Source of the DNA: Streptomyces lydicus
GTDB taxonomy: Bacteria > Actinomycetota > Actinomycetes > Streptomycetales > Streptomycetaceae
DNA length: 64,000 nt
Reading direction: 5' to 3'
Assembly (NCBI RefSeq): GCF_001729485.1
Contig: NZ_CP017157.1
Coordinates: 6,696,001 to 6,760,000 of the forward strand
The first letter of the stretch is position 1. The number at the start of each line of letters is the position of its first letter. The notes under the pieces are model-generated. The model ran no database searches and was not told where the DNA came from. It was given only the letters and a program-made list of their open reading frames with translations. The position numbers and the translations under genes are program-made. Positions 25,475-38,033 of this stretch are shown in pieces.

Positions 25475-26710
25475 GTGACCGCCAGACCCCTCGCCGCCGT
25501 CGGCCGGCCGCACCGACTCGATGTGCTCATCGCGGGCGGCGGGCTGCTCGGCGGAGTGCTGCTCTGGGCGATGAATCTGCACGGCGGCCCGGCCCGCCTG
25601 GGACTGCCGCCCTCGCTCACGCTGGTGGCGCTCGGCGCGATGTCCGTCGCGGAACTGCTGCGCCGTACCGCCCCGATGGCCGCGCTGGCCCTCGCGGTGC
25701 CGGCGCTGGTGCTGGACATCACCACCGGCACGCTGGTCGCCACCGTCCTGATGTTCACCGACGTGGTCTACGCGGCGGTGCTCTACGGCCCGGCCGCCGC
25801 GGCCCGCCGGATCCCGCTGCACTCCGTCCTGGTGACGGTCGTGACGGCCGTCGCGCTGACCGCGCTGTGGCAGAACCCGCAGGTGGTGACGGCCGTCATC
25901 GGCGTCGCGCTGCTCACCGTCGCCCCGGCCTGGACCGGCCTGATCATCCGCAACCACCGCGACGCCGCCGAGTCCGCCCGGCTGCGGGCCGAGCAGATCG
26001 CGCTGCTGGCCGAACGCGACCGCACCCAGGCGGTGGCCGGCGAACGCGCCCGGATGGCCCGCGAGCTGCACGACATGGTCGCCAACCACCTGTCCGCCAT
26101 CGCGATCCACGCGACCGCCGCGCAGTCCATCGACGACCCCTCGGCGACCCGCGAGGCGCTCGGGGTGATCCGCGAGAACAGCGTGCAGGGCCTGGCCGAA
26201 ATGCGGCGCCTCATCGGCCTGTTACGGGACCCGAAGACCACCGAGGACGCGCAGGAACCCGCCGCGACCCCGACCCTCGACGGGCTGGACGCGCTGCTGG
26301 GCCAGGCCAGGGCGCACGGCACGAGCAGCGGGCTGTCCTTCGTCCTGGAGGACGCCCGGCGCCCCGGCGGTACGGACGCCGGGCCGCGGCCGACGGCCCC
26401 CGCCGAACTCGCCGCGTACCGCATCGTCCAGGAGTCACTGACCAACGCGCTCAAGCACGCCGCGCCCGGCGAGGTGCGGGTACGGCTCGCGCACGAGCGC
26501 GGAGGCGCGCTCACCGTCACCGTCCGCAGCCCGTTCGCCGACCGGCCCGGCCCCCGGGTACCGGGCACCGGCACCGGTCTGGTCGGGATGCGGGAGCGCA
26601 CCGCCCTGCTGGGCGGGGCATTCGAGGCCGGTCCGGTAAGCGGGCCGGCCGGCAGAGTCTGGCTGGTGCGGGCAGCGTTGCCCGCCGCCGAGGAGGAAGA
26701 GCAACGATGA
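25475..26710 (+). CDS. NarL-class sensor histidine kinase
   Basis: A 411-residue membrane kinase. About five hydrophobic segments fill residues 10-165. The HisKA_3 phospho-acceptor His is in ARMARELHDMVANHLSAIAI, and the catalytic domain shows the N-box IVQESLTNALKHA and the G-box PGTGTGLVGMRERTALLGG. GTG at 25475 was chosen over GTG at 25436 because TTTGAT sits six nt before it, as for leaderless genes; neither choice affects the domains. The stop overlaps the regulator start (ATGA), so the pair is translationally coupled. The signal is unknown. Confidence 0.92.
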   Translation: MTARPLAAVGRPHRLDVLIAGGGLLGGVLLWAMNLHGGPARLGLPPSLTLVALGAMSVAELLRRTAPMAALALAVPALVLDITTGTLVATVLMFTDVVYAAVLYGPAAAARRIPLHSVLVTVVTAVALTALWQNPQVVTAVIGVALLTVAPAWTGLIIRNHRDAAESARLRAEQIALLAERDRTQAVAGERARMARELHDMVANHLSAIAIHATAAQSIDDPSATREALGVIRENSVQGLAEMRRLIGLLRDPKTTEDAQEPAATPTLDGLDALLGQARAHGTSSGLSFVLEDARRPGGTDAGPRPTAPAELAAYRIVQESLTNALKHAAPGEVRVRLAHERGGALTVTVRSPFADRPGPRVPGTGTGLVGMRERTALLGGAFEAGPVSGPAGRVWLVRAALPAAEEEEQR

Positions 26711-27396
26711 CAGGCGCCGACGCGCAGCCGATCCGGGTTCTCGTCGCCGAGGACCAGTCCGCGGTACGGGCCGGGCTGGTCCTCATCCTGCGCTCCGCCC
26801 CCGACATCGAGGTCGTCGGGGAGGCGGAGGACGGCGAGGAGGCGGTGCGGCTCGCCCGCGAGCTGCGCCCCACCCTCGTCCTCATGGACATCCAGATGCC
26901 CCGCCTCGACGGGGTCTCCGCAACCCGGCAGGTGGTCGCCGAGAAGCTGGCGGACGTGCTGGTGCTGACCACCTTCGACCTGGACGAGTACGTCTTCGGG
27001 GCGTTGCGGGCGGGCGCGGCGGGCTTCCTGCTCAAGGACAGCGACGCGGCCGCGCTGCTGACCGCGGTGCGCACGGTGGCGTCCGGCGAGGGGCTGATCG
27101 CCCCTGCGGTGACCCGCCGGCTGATCGCCGAGTTCGCCAGTCCGCGGACCGCCGCCCGGCCCGCACGGGACGGCGCCGCGCCGGACCCGGCGGTACTGGA
27201 CGCGCTGACGCCGCGCGAGCGGGAGGTGCTGGGGTGTCTGGGCCGGGGCCTGTCGAACGCCGATATCGCGTTACGGCTGGCCATGGCGGAGGCCACCGTG
27301 AAGACCCATGTCAGCCGGCTGCTGGCCAAACTCGACCTGCGCAGCCGGGTCCAGGCCGCTGTCCTGGCACAGGAATTGGGCGTCGGCAGCCCCTGA
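26707..27396 (+). CDS. NarL/LuxR response regulator
   Basis: A 229-residue partner of the kinase upstream. The receiver has the acidic pair in VLVAEDQSAVR, phospho-Asp in LVLMDIQMPRLDG, the switch Thr in VLTTFDLDEYV and Lys in GFLLKDSDA. The LuxR-type helix-turn-helix (LTPREREVLGCLGRGLSNAD, then ATVKTHVSRLLAKLDLRSR) is at the C-terminus. It is coupled by a 4-bp overlap with the kinase. Immediately downstream lies a 28-bp tandem repeat array. Target genes are not evident here. Confidence 0.94.
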   Translation: MTGADAQPIRVLVAEDQSAVRAGLVLILRSAPDIEVVGEAEDGEEAVRLARELRPTLVLMDIQMPRLDGVSATRQVVAEKLADVLVLTTFDLDEYVFGALRAGAAGFLLKDSDAAALLTAVRTVASGEGLIAPAVTRRLIAEFASPRTAARPARDGAAPDPAVLDALTPREREVLGCLGRGLSNADIALRLAMAEATVKTHVSRLLAKLDLRSRVQAAVLAQELGVGSP

Positions 27397-27416
27397 CAAA
27401 CCCGCCGCCCACCCCG

Positions 27417-27610
27417 CGGCCATCAGCGGCTTGCCGTCCCCTTACGGTGATCCGCGGCTTACCGGCCCCCTGCGGTGTTCCGCGGGTTGCCGGCCCCTCG
27501 CGGTGCTCCGCAGCTTGCCGGCTCCCTGCGGTGATCCGTGGGTTGCCGGCCCCTCGCGGTGCTCCGCGCCATGGCGGCCCTCGCGGTGCTCCGCGGCACG
27601 GCGGCCGCTG
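27417..27610. repeat. Seven-copy 28-bp tandem repeat
   Basis: Units start at 27417, 27445, 27473, 27501, 27529, 27557 and 27584; the periods are 28 except the last, which is 27. A consensus half is CGGTGnTCCGCGGnTTGCCG followed by GCCCCTCG or GCCCCCTG. Copies diverge by a few bases, most at the ends. The array fills most of the 391-bp gap between the response regulator stop and the converging DUF2550 gene. The period is not a multiple of three and no frame is conserved, so it is not coding. From 27611 to 27787 I see only GC-rich unstructured sequence. Confidence 0.85.
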
Positions 27611-27787
27611 CGGCGCCCCCGGGACGCCGCCTCGTGCGGTGCCCGCGGAATACCTTCTCCCCACCCGCACGTTGTGGCCCGCAGGGGGCTCACCCGCCCC
27701 CTGCGGGATCCGTTCGCCCCCGCCCTACGGGACGCCCGCGCTCACCTCGGACGGTGCGCCCGGCGCTGTTCGAGCAGCCTTGGCCCG

Positions 27788-28231
27788 TCAAGCCACATTG
27801 ACCCGTTGGCCGGGCGGTGCCGCCTCCAGCCAGGCCAGGAAGCCGGTGAGCGCGTCCTCGCTCATCGCCAGCTCCAGGCGGGTGCCGCGGTGCCGGCAGG
27901 CCAGCACGATGGAGTCGGAGAGCAGCGCCAGCTCCTCCTCCCCCTGAGGGGTACGGCGCTCCAGGACCTCGATGGCGGAGCGCTCCAGGACGCGGCGGGG
28001 CCGGGGAGCGTACGAGAACACCCGGAACCACTCGATCCGGTCGCCGTTGTACCGCGCCACGCCGTAGATCCAGCCCTTGCCACCGGTCTCGGTCTCCGGG
28101 ACGTTCCAGCGCAGGCTGCAGTCGAAGGTGCCGCCGGAACGCTGGATGAGTCGCCGGCGCAGTCCGAAGACGAACAGCCCCAGCAGCACCAGCACCACGA
28201 CCGCGCCGCTCACAGACAGAGCGAGGACCAT
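27788..28231 (-). CDS. DUF2550 membrane-anchored protein
   Basis: A 147-residue actinobacterial protein with one N-terminal membrane segment (ALSVSGAVVVLVLLGLFVFG, residues 4-23) followed by a cytoplasmic domain. The domain resembles a split-PH/beta fold (GTFDCSLRWNVPETETGGKG, ARYNGDRIEWFRVFS, VLACRHRGTRLELAMSEDAL). It is conserved immediately downstream of atpC in Streptomyces. No catalytic residues are evident. A role at the membrane near the ATP synthase is only suggested by position. Confidence 0.88.
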   Translation of the reverse strand: MVLALSVSGAVVVLVLLGLFVFGLRRRLIQRSGGTFDCSLRWNVPETETGGKGWIYGVARYNGDRIEWFRVFSYAPRPRRVLERSAIEVLERRTPQGEEELALLSDSIVLACRHRGTRLELAMSEDALTGFLAWLEAAPPGQRVNVA

Positions 28232-28301
28232 CTCGACCGACCTCCTCGCCTCGTTGGGTGCCCCCGGACGGGATCCGGGAGACGGAAACGCACCTGCATT
28301 G

Positions 28302-28350
28302 CCTCAGCCGCGGGCCGCTCCGGAGAATTCCGGGCAGCCCGCGGCTGAGG
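28302..28350 (-). terminator. atp operon terminator
   Basis: A 14-bp perfect stem, CCTCAGCCGCGGGC (28302-28315) with GCCCGCGGCTGAGG (28337-28350). The loop itself contains a smaller CCGGA/TCCGG hairpin. It lies 23 bp past the atpC stop. Confidence 0.82.
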
Positions 28351-28373
28351 ATCGATCTCGTCGGTGACGGGGC

Positions 28374-28757
28374 TCAGTGAACGCCCGTCACCGCACGCAG
28401 ACGGACGTCGGCGCGGCGCTCGGCGGCCGCGTCGGCCTCCGACTTCGCTCGCTCCAGAGCCCGCTCCGCGCGCTGGACATCGATCTCGTCCGACAGCTCG
28501 GCCACCTCTGCGAGCAGGGACAGCTTGTTGTCGGCGAAAGAGATGAAGCCGCCGTGCACAGCGGCGACGACGGTGCCGTCCCCGCTCTCCCCGGTCGTAC
28601 GGATCGTCACCGGGCCCGACTGCAGCACGCCGAGCAGCGGCTGGTGTCCGGGCATGACGCCGATGTCGCCCGACGAGGTGCGCGCGACGACCAGGCTGGC
28701 CTCGCCGGACCAGACCTGACGGTCCGCGGCGACCAACTCGACGTGCAGCTCAGCCAC
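28374..28757 (-). CDS. atpC: F1 ATP synthase epsilon subunit
   Basis: A 127-residue subunit of the central stalk that couples and inhibits ATP hydrolysis. The N-terminal beta-sandwich (AELHVELVAADRQVWSGEAS, GDIGVMPGHQPLLGVL) and the C-terminal helical pair (EIDVQRAERALERAKSEADA) are clear. The GTG at 28757 is the start, with GAGGAG five nt upstream; an in-frame ATG seven codons earlier lacks a ribosome site. It is the last gene of the atp operon, 106 bp after atpD. Confidence 0.96.
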   Translation of the reverse strand: MAELHVELVAADRQVWSGEASLVVARTSSGDIGVMPGHQPLLGVLQSGPVTIRTTGESGDGTVVAAVHGGFISFADNKLSLLAEVAELSDEIDVQRAERALERAKSEADAAAERRADVRLRAVTGVH

Positions 28758-28863
28758 GATGGCTCCTCGGGTCTCCACCTGCCTGGCGTGGCAGATGTTG
28801 GGTCAAATACTAGTGGTCGTACGGGCCGGGGGCGGCCAGGGCCGCCCCCGGGACCGTGCCGGG

Positions 28864-31232
<2,369 letters not shown>

Positions 31233-31252
31233 GGATCAGGTCCCTTCCGTCG

Positions 31253-32845
<1,593 letters not shown>

Positions 32846-32892
32846 CTGGGTTCCCTGCTCTCCTTGTTGGGCCCGAAGTTACTTGCGGGTGT

Positions 32893-33005
32893 CTGGGGGG
32901 CTGTCCCCCAGGGGCTTTCCGCTTACGGCCCAACTCGGGCCGCCGTCATGCTTGTGCTGGTCCCCGGGGCTTCCTCCGGACCGCAGCCGGACCTCTCGGT
33001 CCGGC
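32893..33005 (-). promoter_or_regulatory. Two hairpins in the atpH-atpA gap
   Basis: CTGGGGG (32893-32899) pairs with CCCCCAG (32905-32911), and GCCGGACC (32986-32993) pairs with GGTCCGGC (32998-33005). Both lie in the 214-bp spacer within the operon, where other spacers are 5-110 bp. They may act as partial terminators, processing sites or mRNA-stability elements that raise F1 over Fo levels. Confidence 0.45.
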
Positions 33006-33059
33006 CGGCTGGTCCGGCGCCTGTCCGCCGGTTGTGCAGCTCTTGAGTTGGTGGCTGGG

Positions 33060-33875
33060 TCAGCCGGCCAACCGCCGCGCCGCCTCTTCGAGGCGCGCCG
33101 CGATGGTCCCGTTGATGACCTCGTCGCCGATCCGGACCTGGACGCCGCCGAGGACCTCGGGGTCCACGTCGAGGTTCAGGTGGATCTGCCGTCCGTACAG
33201 CGAGGCCAGGGTGGCGCCCAGGCGCTCCCGCTGTCCGTCGCTGAGGGGCACCGCGGAGGTGACCACCGCGACCATCCGGTCCCGGCGGTGCGCCGCCAGC
33301 TTGGAGAGGGCGTCGAGCCCCGCTTCCAGGCTACGGCCCCGCGGCTGTACGACAAGACGGAGCACGATCCGCTCGGTGACCGGGTTGGCCCGGCCGCCCA
33401 GCAGCGAGTGCAGCAGCTCCGTCTTGGCCGAAACCGCCGCGTTGCGGTCGGTGAGCGCCCGTCGCAGTTCGAGGTTGGAGCTGACGATCCGGCCGAACCG
33501 GAACAGCTCGTCCTCGACGTCGTCGAGCGCGCCGGCACGCTGGGCCGCGACGAGGTCGGCGGTGTAGGCCAGCTCCTCCATCGCGTCCGCCAGGTCACGC
33601 GAGCGCGACCAACGGGCGCGGACCATGCCCGCGACCAGCTCGGCGGTCGGGGCGGCGACCCGGCTGCCGAGCAGCCGTCCGGCCAGCTCGGCCCGCGCCT
33701 CAGCGGGCTGCGCCGGGTCGGTCAGGACCCGACGCAGCGACACCTCGCGGTCGAGCAGAGCGGTGACGGCAGCCAGCTCCTCGGCGAGCGTCGCCGCGTC
33801 GACGGAGGTGTTGTCCGTCAGCGCGTCGAACTGCTCGCGCGCGGAGGCGAGTGCCTCGCGGCTCGCTCCGTTCAT
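33060..33875 (-). CDS. atpH: F1 ATP synthase delta subunit
   Basis: A 271-residue peripheral-stalk subunit, of the long actinobacterial type (E. coli delta is about 177). The N-terminal helical region carries ASREALASAREQFDALTDN, and the C-terminal domain has the family motif GRQIHLNLDVDPEVLGGVQV followed by IGDEVINGTIAARLEE. The start overlaps the atpF stop by 4 bp (ATGA), so the two stalk subunits are coupled. Confidence 0.97.
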   Translation of the reverse strand: MNGASREALASAREQFDALTDNTSVDAATLAEELAAVTALLDREVSLRRVLTDPAQPAEARAELAGRLLGSRVAAPTAELVAGMVRARWSRSRDLADAMEELAYTADLVAAQRAGALDDVEDELFRFGRIVSSNLELRRALTDRNAAVSAKTELLHSLLGGRANPVTERIVLRLVVQPRGRSLEAGLDALSKLAAHRRDRMVAVVTSAVPLSDGQRERLGATLASLYGRQIHLNLDVDPEVLGGVQVRIGDEVINGTIAARLEEAARRLAG

Positions 33876-34432
33876 CGGCCGGCCTCAGCCTTCGTCGCGT
33901 CCGTCTTGGCCTCGAGCTCGTCGAGGAACCGGTCGACGGTCCGGCTCTGCCGGGACACGTCCTCCAGGGACTCGCCGACGATCTTGCCGGACAGCTCGAC
34001 GGCGAGGGTGCCCACGTCGCGACGCAGGGCCTGCGCAGCCGCCTTGCGGTCCGCCTCGATCTGGGCGTGGCCGGCAGCGATGAGCTCCTCACGCTGCCGC
34101 TGGCCCTCGGCGCGCATCTCCGCGATGAGAGTCGCGCCCTGCTCCTGCGCCTCCTGGCGCAGCCGCGCGGCCTCGTGGCGGGCGTCAGCCAGCTGGGACC
34201 GGTAGTCCGCGAGGACCTGCTGAGCCTCGGCCTGAAGCGATTCCGCTTCCTCCATCCGGCCTTCGATCTGCTTCCGGCGCTCATCCAGAACCTTGTTGAT
34301 GTTCGGGAGGAGCTTCTTGGCGAGGATGCCGAAGACGATGAAGAAAGCGATCAGGCCGATGACCAGCTCTGGAATCGGCGGGATCAGAGGGTTCTCGGGA
34401 ACCTCCGCCGCCATGGTGACCAGGGCGTTCAC
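33872..34432 (-). CDS. atpF: Fo ATP synthase b subunit
   Basis: A 186-residue stator subunit. One membrane span near residues 22-40 (ELVIGLIAFFIVFGILAKK) is followed by a long charged helix (NKVLDERRKQIEGRMEEAES onward) ending in RFLDELEAKTDATKAEAGR. The start is GTG at 34432, with GGAAGG seven nt upstream; an ATG six codons later is a weaker choice. It overlaps atpH by 4 bp and follows atpE by 37 bp. Confidence 0.96.
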   Translation of the reverse strand: MNALVTMAAEVPENPLIPPIPELVIGLIAFFIVFGILAKKLLPNINKVLDERRKQIEGRMEEAESLQAEAQQVLADYRSQLADARHEAARLRQEAQEQGATLIAEMRAEGQRQREELIAAGHAQIEADRKAAAQALRRDVGTLAVELSGKIVGESLEDVSRQSRTVDRFLDELEAKTDATKAEAGR

Positions 34433-34469
34433 ATCAGTGCCTTCCGTCTATTGGGTGTCGGGGTTTCGT

Positions 34470-34721
34470 TTACTTGAAAACGAAGCCCATGACGATGCCG
34501 ATGAGGGCGAGCGCCTCACAGAAGGCGAAACCCATGATCTGGTTGGTACGGATCAGACCGGCGGCCTCGGGCTGGCGGGCGAGGGCCTGGGTGCCGTTAC
34601 CGAAGATGATGCCGACGCCGACGCCGGGGCCGATGGCGGCCAGGCCGTAGCCGATCGCGCTGGCGCTACCGGTGAAGGCGGTCGCGGAGGCGAGGTTGAC
34701 GGTCTCGAGAGCAGCGGACAT
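34470..34721 (-). CDS. atpE: Fo ATP synthase c subunit
   Basis: An 83-residue proteolipid with two membrane helices. The proton-carrying Glu is residue 69 in GFAFCEALALIGIV, and the polar loop ARQPEAAG (about 48-55) contacts gamma/epsilon. A strong ribosome site (GAAGGAAG) precedes the ATG, fitting the high copy number needed for the c-ring. Confidence 0.98.
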   Translation of the reverse strand: MSAALETVNLASATAFTGSASAIGYGLAAIGPGVGVGIIFGNGTQALARQPEAAGLIRTNQIMGFAFCEALALIGIVMGFVFK

Positions 34722-34796
34722 GCCGTTACTTCCTTCTCATTTCACGGACCGGTGGGGGTTGGCCACCGGACAGCTGTTGGGGCTGGGAGAGGGGGC

Positions 34797-35606
34797 TCAG
34801 TGGTGCTCGGCGAGCGCGCCCTGGACGTAGTTGCAGGCCAGCAGGACGAAGACGTACGCCTGGACGGCCTGGATGAAGAGCTCGAAGGCCGTCATCGCGA
34901 GGGTCATCAGGAACGACGCGCCGGCGTAGACGAAGCCGACGCCGTTCAGCAGGTACCAGCTGGCGATGGTGAACATCAGGATCAGCAGGTGGCCCGCGAA
35001 CATGTTCGCGAAGAGCCGGACCGCGTGGGTGAACGGCCGGATGATCATGTTCGAGAGGAACTCGATGACCACGATCAGCGGCAGGACCCAGCCGAGCGAC
35101 TTGTCATAGCCGGTGATGTTCTTCAGCGCGCCGACGAAACCGTGCTTCTTGAAGGTCAGGAAGACCCACAGGATGTAGACGATCGCCGCGAGGCCCACAG
35201 GGAAGGCGATGACCGACGTCACCGGGAAGGCGGCGACCGGAATGATCGACCACAGGTTCATGATCCACACGAAGAAGAACAGCGAGACCATGAAGGGGAC
35301 GTACTTGTCGCCCTCCTTCTTCCCGAGCGCGTCATAGACGAGTCCGCGGCGCACGAAGTCGTAGCCCGCCTCGCCGATCATCTGCAGCTTTCCGGGAACC
35401 ACCTTCGCCTTGCCGAATGCGGCCCAGAAGAAGCCGACTACGACGACCGTGCTGAGCAGTGCCAGCAGCATCGGCTTGTTGAACTCGAAGCCACCGACGG
35501 TGAAGAGCGGCTTGAAGACGAAGTTATGAAGCCCGGGAGCATCAAAGCCGCACCCGGAAAAGATGTGGCAGTCGGTCTCGAAGGCGAGCATCGTTTCAGC
35601 ACTCAC
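34797..35606 (-). CDS. atpB: Fo ATP synthase a subunit
   Basis: A 269-residue membrane subunit forming the proton half-channels. The essential Arg lies in IIRPFTHAVRLFANMFAGH, and several spans follow to MTAFELFIQAVQAYVFVLLA. GTG at 35606 gives the usual start (MSAETMLAFETDCHIF) and has AAGGAG six nt upstream; the open frame extends upstream but without family residues. It is separated from atpI by 264 bp, so atpB may also have its own promoter. Confidence 0.96.
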   Translation of the reverse strand: MSAETMLAFETDCHIFSGCGFDAPGLHNFVFKPLFTVGGFEFNKPMLLALLSTVVVVGFFWAAFGKAKVVPGKLQMIGEAGYDFVRRGLVYDALGKKEGDKYVPFMVSLFFFVWIMNLWSIIPVAAFPVTSVIAFPVGLAAIVYILWVFLTFKKHGFVGALKNITGYDKSLGWVLPLIVVIEFLSNMIIRPFTHAVRLFANMFAGHLLILMFTIASWYLLNGVGFVYAGASFLMTLAMTAFELFIQAVQAYVFVLLACNYVQGALAEHH

Positions 35607-35870
35607 CGCGAGCTCCTTCAGCGTGGCGCATGGGTACGGCAACCTCGTTGTGTCGGCGCGGCGTTGAGCCACGGAGCGGCACTGGACTGGTCTTACGGAT
35701 TTGGGGGCGGCCGGCTGGCGCTGGGCCGGGCCGGATCACAGGCATCGGCCGCGAGAACTGCCCGTTCCATCGAGTGGGACTCGGGAGCTCAGCCGCCTGC
35801 GCCATCTGTGCCGCAGTTGGCACCGGACGATAGCAGGCCCGCATGAGGCCATTTATCTCGGCCCTACGTG

Positions 35871-36308
35871 TCACGTCGGCGACCCCGCCGTCTCCGCCTT
35901 CTTCGACTCGGCGGAGTGGGGATCCACGTACAGAATCTTCGCCTTCATATGACCGCGGGTCTGCGCCGCGATCCACACGAGGGTGGCGCCGAGCAATGTG
36001 AGCGCAAATGCCTTGGTGTCGAACAGCGTTGTGTCCTTGAACGCGAGCAGGAAGACCAGCACGAACAGGATCTGCGTCGTGTAGAGCAGCAACCCCATCA
36101 TCTGGAACAGCTGCGGCAGGTTCTTCGCGGTTTTCTGCAGGACCACCAGGCCCGCCCCCATGACGAGCATCACGAGCACGGTGCCGATGACGGCGCCGAT
36201 CGCTCCCGTCGCGCCCGCGACCACAGCGCTCACGGCAACGGCGATGACGCCGACGGCGAACGTGGGCACGGCGGCGTGAAGGAGTAGTCGGGCGTCATTC
36301 GACTGCAT
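35871..36308 (-). CDS. atpI: ATP synthase protein I-like membrane protein
   Basis: A 145-residue protein with four hydrophobic segments (FAVGVIAVAVSAVVAGATGA, GTVLVMLVMGAGLVVLQ, GLLLYTTQILFVLVFLLAF, FALTLLGATLVWIAAQT) and a charged C-terminus. AtpI assists c-ring assembly or ion uptake. It is the first gene of the operon, as in most bacteria. It lies 264 bp before atpB, in a spacer with no other gene. Confidence 0.87.
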   Translation of the reverse strand: MQSNDARLLLHAAVPTFAVGVIAVAVSAVVAGATGAIGAVIGTVLVMLVMGAGLVVLQKTAKNLPQLFQMMGLLLYTTQILFVLVFLLAFKDTTLFDTKAFALTLLGATLVWIAAQTRGHMKAKILYVDPHSAESKKAETAGSPT

Positions 36309-36596
36309 GGCGGCGCTCCGGCAAGGGGTGGGGGTGTGTCGTCAGGGACGAGCGTAGACCCGGTCTGAGGCGGAACCTGAGGCCGAAAGACCGTCGCACT
36401 ACGGTCCTGCGGCTCTGTCACCGGGTTTAGTGAACGGTATCACAAACTATTTGATGAGGTCTTTACCTGGTTCGTGTGGACCCTGTCACACGTGAGCGTG
36501 AACCCGCGCGTTGGTGCACTGACGGCTGGTTTTTTGTCTGGTATGGGGTCAACACGTCCGATTCTCGATGCCCGTTCGGGCGACCGAATCTTCGTC
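36309..36596. promoter_or_regulatory. atp operon promoter region
   Basis: A 288-bp spacer between the WecA-like gene stop and atpI, both on the minus strand. It is unusually AT-rich for this genome around 36430-36465 (minus strand ATAGTTTGTGATACC) and near 36525-36545 (ACAAAAAACC). The atp promoter must lie here. TTGACC and TTGTGA occur, but I cannot assign the -35/-10 pair with confidence. Confidence 0.5.
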
Positions 36597-37934
36597 TCAG
36601 TGGTGACTGCCCGCCCTGCGGTGGTCGACGAAGCGTGACCGGTCGCCGATCGCGGTGGCACCGTTGATGCCCGCGGGAACCGGCTCGCACTCCCCCTCGG
36701 CCGCCTCCGGAGCGTCCTCGACGCGGTCCGCCGGCGGCACCAGGACCGTGCGTACGACCCTGCGGTAGCGGGGCGGCACCATCCGCTCGGCCCAGCGCGG
36801 CGCGCGCGGCGAGAAGCGCGGCAGCAGGAGCAGCACCAGGCCCACCGCGCTCAGCAGCACGATGCCCAGCACGATCCACATGCTCGCGTTGTTCACCGAG
36901 TAGGCGACCGCACCGAAGGCGATCAGCGCCGACCAGAAGTACATGATCAGCACTGCTCGGCTGTGCGAGTGCCCGATCTCCAGCAGCCGGTGGTGGAGGT
37001 GCCCGCGGTCGGCCGCGAACGGCGACTGGCCCTTCCACGTACGGCGCACGATCGCCAGGATCAGGTCGGCGACCGGCACCGCGATGACCGTCAGCGGCAG
37101 CAGCAGGGGGATGTAGACCGGCACCATCGCGTGGGTGGCCTCCCGCAGACCGCCCGCCTTCTGGTTGAGCAGGTCCGGGTCGACCTGGCCGGTCACCGAG
37201 ACCGCGCCGGCCGCCATGACCAGGCCGATCAGCATCGAGCCCGAGTCACCCATGAAGATCCGCGCCGGGTGCATGTTGTGCGGCAGGAAGCCCAGGCACA
37301 TGCCCATCAGCACGACCGAGAACAGCGTGGCGGGCGCGGCCGCCTCGATGCCGTAGCCGAACCACATCCGGTACGCGTACATGAAGAACGCGGCGGCGGC
37401 GATGCACACCATGCCGGAGGCCAGGCCGTCCAGGCCGTCGACGAAGTTCACCGCGTTGATGGTGATCACGACCAGCGCGACGGTCAGCAGGGTGCCCTGC
37501 ATGGGGGTCAGCGAGACCGTGCCGACGCCCGGGATCGGGATCCACAGGATGGTCAGGCCCTGGAGGACCATCACACCCGCGGCGATCATCTGGCCGCCCA
37601 GCTTGACCAGGGCGTCCACGCCCCACTTGTCGTCCAGCACGCCGAGGATCCAGATCAGCGCGGCGCCCGACAGCAGCGCCCGCGGCTCGTTGGAGCTCTC
37701 GAAGACGCTCTTGAGGTTGGTCAGGTGCGAGGCGACGAGCAGGCCGGCGCACAGCCCGCCGAACATGGCGATACCGCCGAGCCGCGGTGTCGGTTCGCGG
37801 TGCACATCACGCGCGCGGATCTCCGGCATCGCACCGGCCGCGATCGCGAACTTCCGCACCGGCCCGGTCAGCAGGTAGGTGACCGCGGCCGTGACGCACA
37901 GCGTCAGCAGGTATTCACGCACGGGCTGCCCCAT
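36597..37934 (-). CDS. WecA/TagO-like undecaprenyl-phosphate glycosyl-1-phosphate transferase
   Basis: A 445-residue MraY-family enzyme with about ten spans. It transfers GlcNAc-1-phosphate (probable) from UDP-sugar to undecaprenyl phosphate, starting wall polymers or glycans. Catalytic and metal-binding motifs are present: VLDDKWGVDALVKLGGQ, NAVNFVDGLDGLASG, PARIFMGDSGSMLIG and the C-terminal HLHHRLLEIGHSHSRAV. The last 90 residues are a cytoplasmic charged tail. It precedes the atp genes and follows the SHMT paralogue by 99 bp. Confidence 0.93.
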   Translation of the reverse strand: MGQPVREYLLTLCVTAAVTYLLTGPVRKFAIAAGAMPEIRARDVHREPTPRLGGIAMFGGLCAGLLVASHLTNLKSVFESSNEPRALLSGAALIWILGVLDDKWGVDALVKLGGQMIAAGVMVLQGLTILWIPIPGVGTVSLTPMQGTLLTVALVVITINAVNFVDGLDGLASGMVCIAAAAFFMYAYRMWFGYGIEAAAPATLFSVVLMGMCLGFLPHNMHPARIFMGDSGSMLIGLVMAAGAVSVTGQVDPDLLNQKAGGLREATHAMVPVYIPLLLPLTVIAVPVADLILAIVRRTWKGQSPFAADRGHLHHRLLEIGHSHSRAVLIMYFWSALIAFGAVAYSVNNASMWIVLGIVLLSAVGLVLLLLPRFSPRAPRWAERMVPPRYRRVVRTVLVPPADRVEDAPEAAEGECEPVPAGINGATAIGDRSRFVDHRRAGSHH

Positions 37935-38014
37935 CGGTATAGCTGGCCATCACAGCCCCACACCCTATGCGTGTCCGCCCCCTGGCCGTGAATACAGGAG
38001 TAGACGCCTCGCGT

Positions 38015-38031
38015 CGGCGGGCGGTTCCCGC
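38015..38031 (-). terminator. Short hairpin after the SHMT paralogue
   Basis: GGCGGG (38015-38020) and CCCGCC (38026-38031) form a 6-bp stem just past the stop at 38034. It is weak and may not terminate. Confidence 0.35.
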
Positions 38032-38033
38032 CC

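Noticed and set aside
27417-27610. CRISPR array
   Set aside because: The 28-bp units are contiguous and degenerate, with no unique spacers between them and no cas genes in the window.
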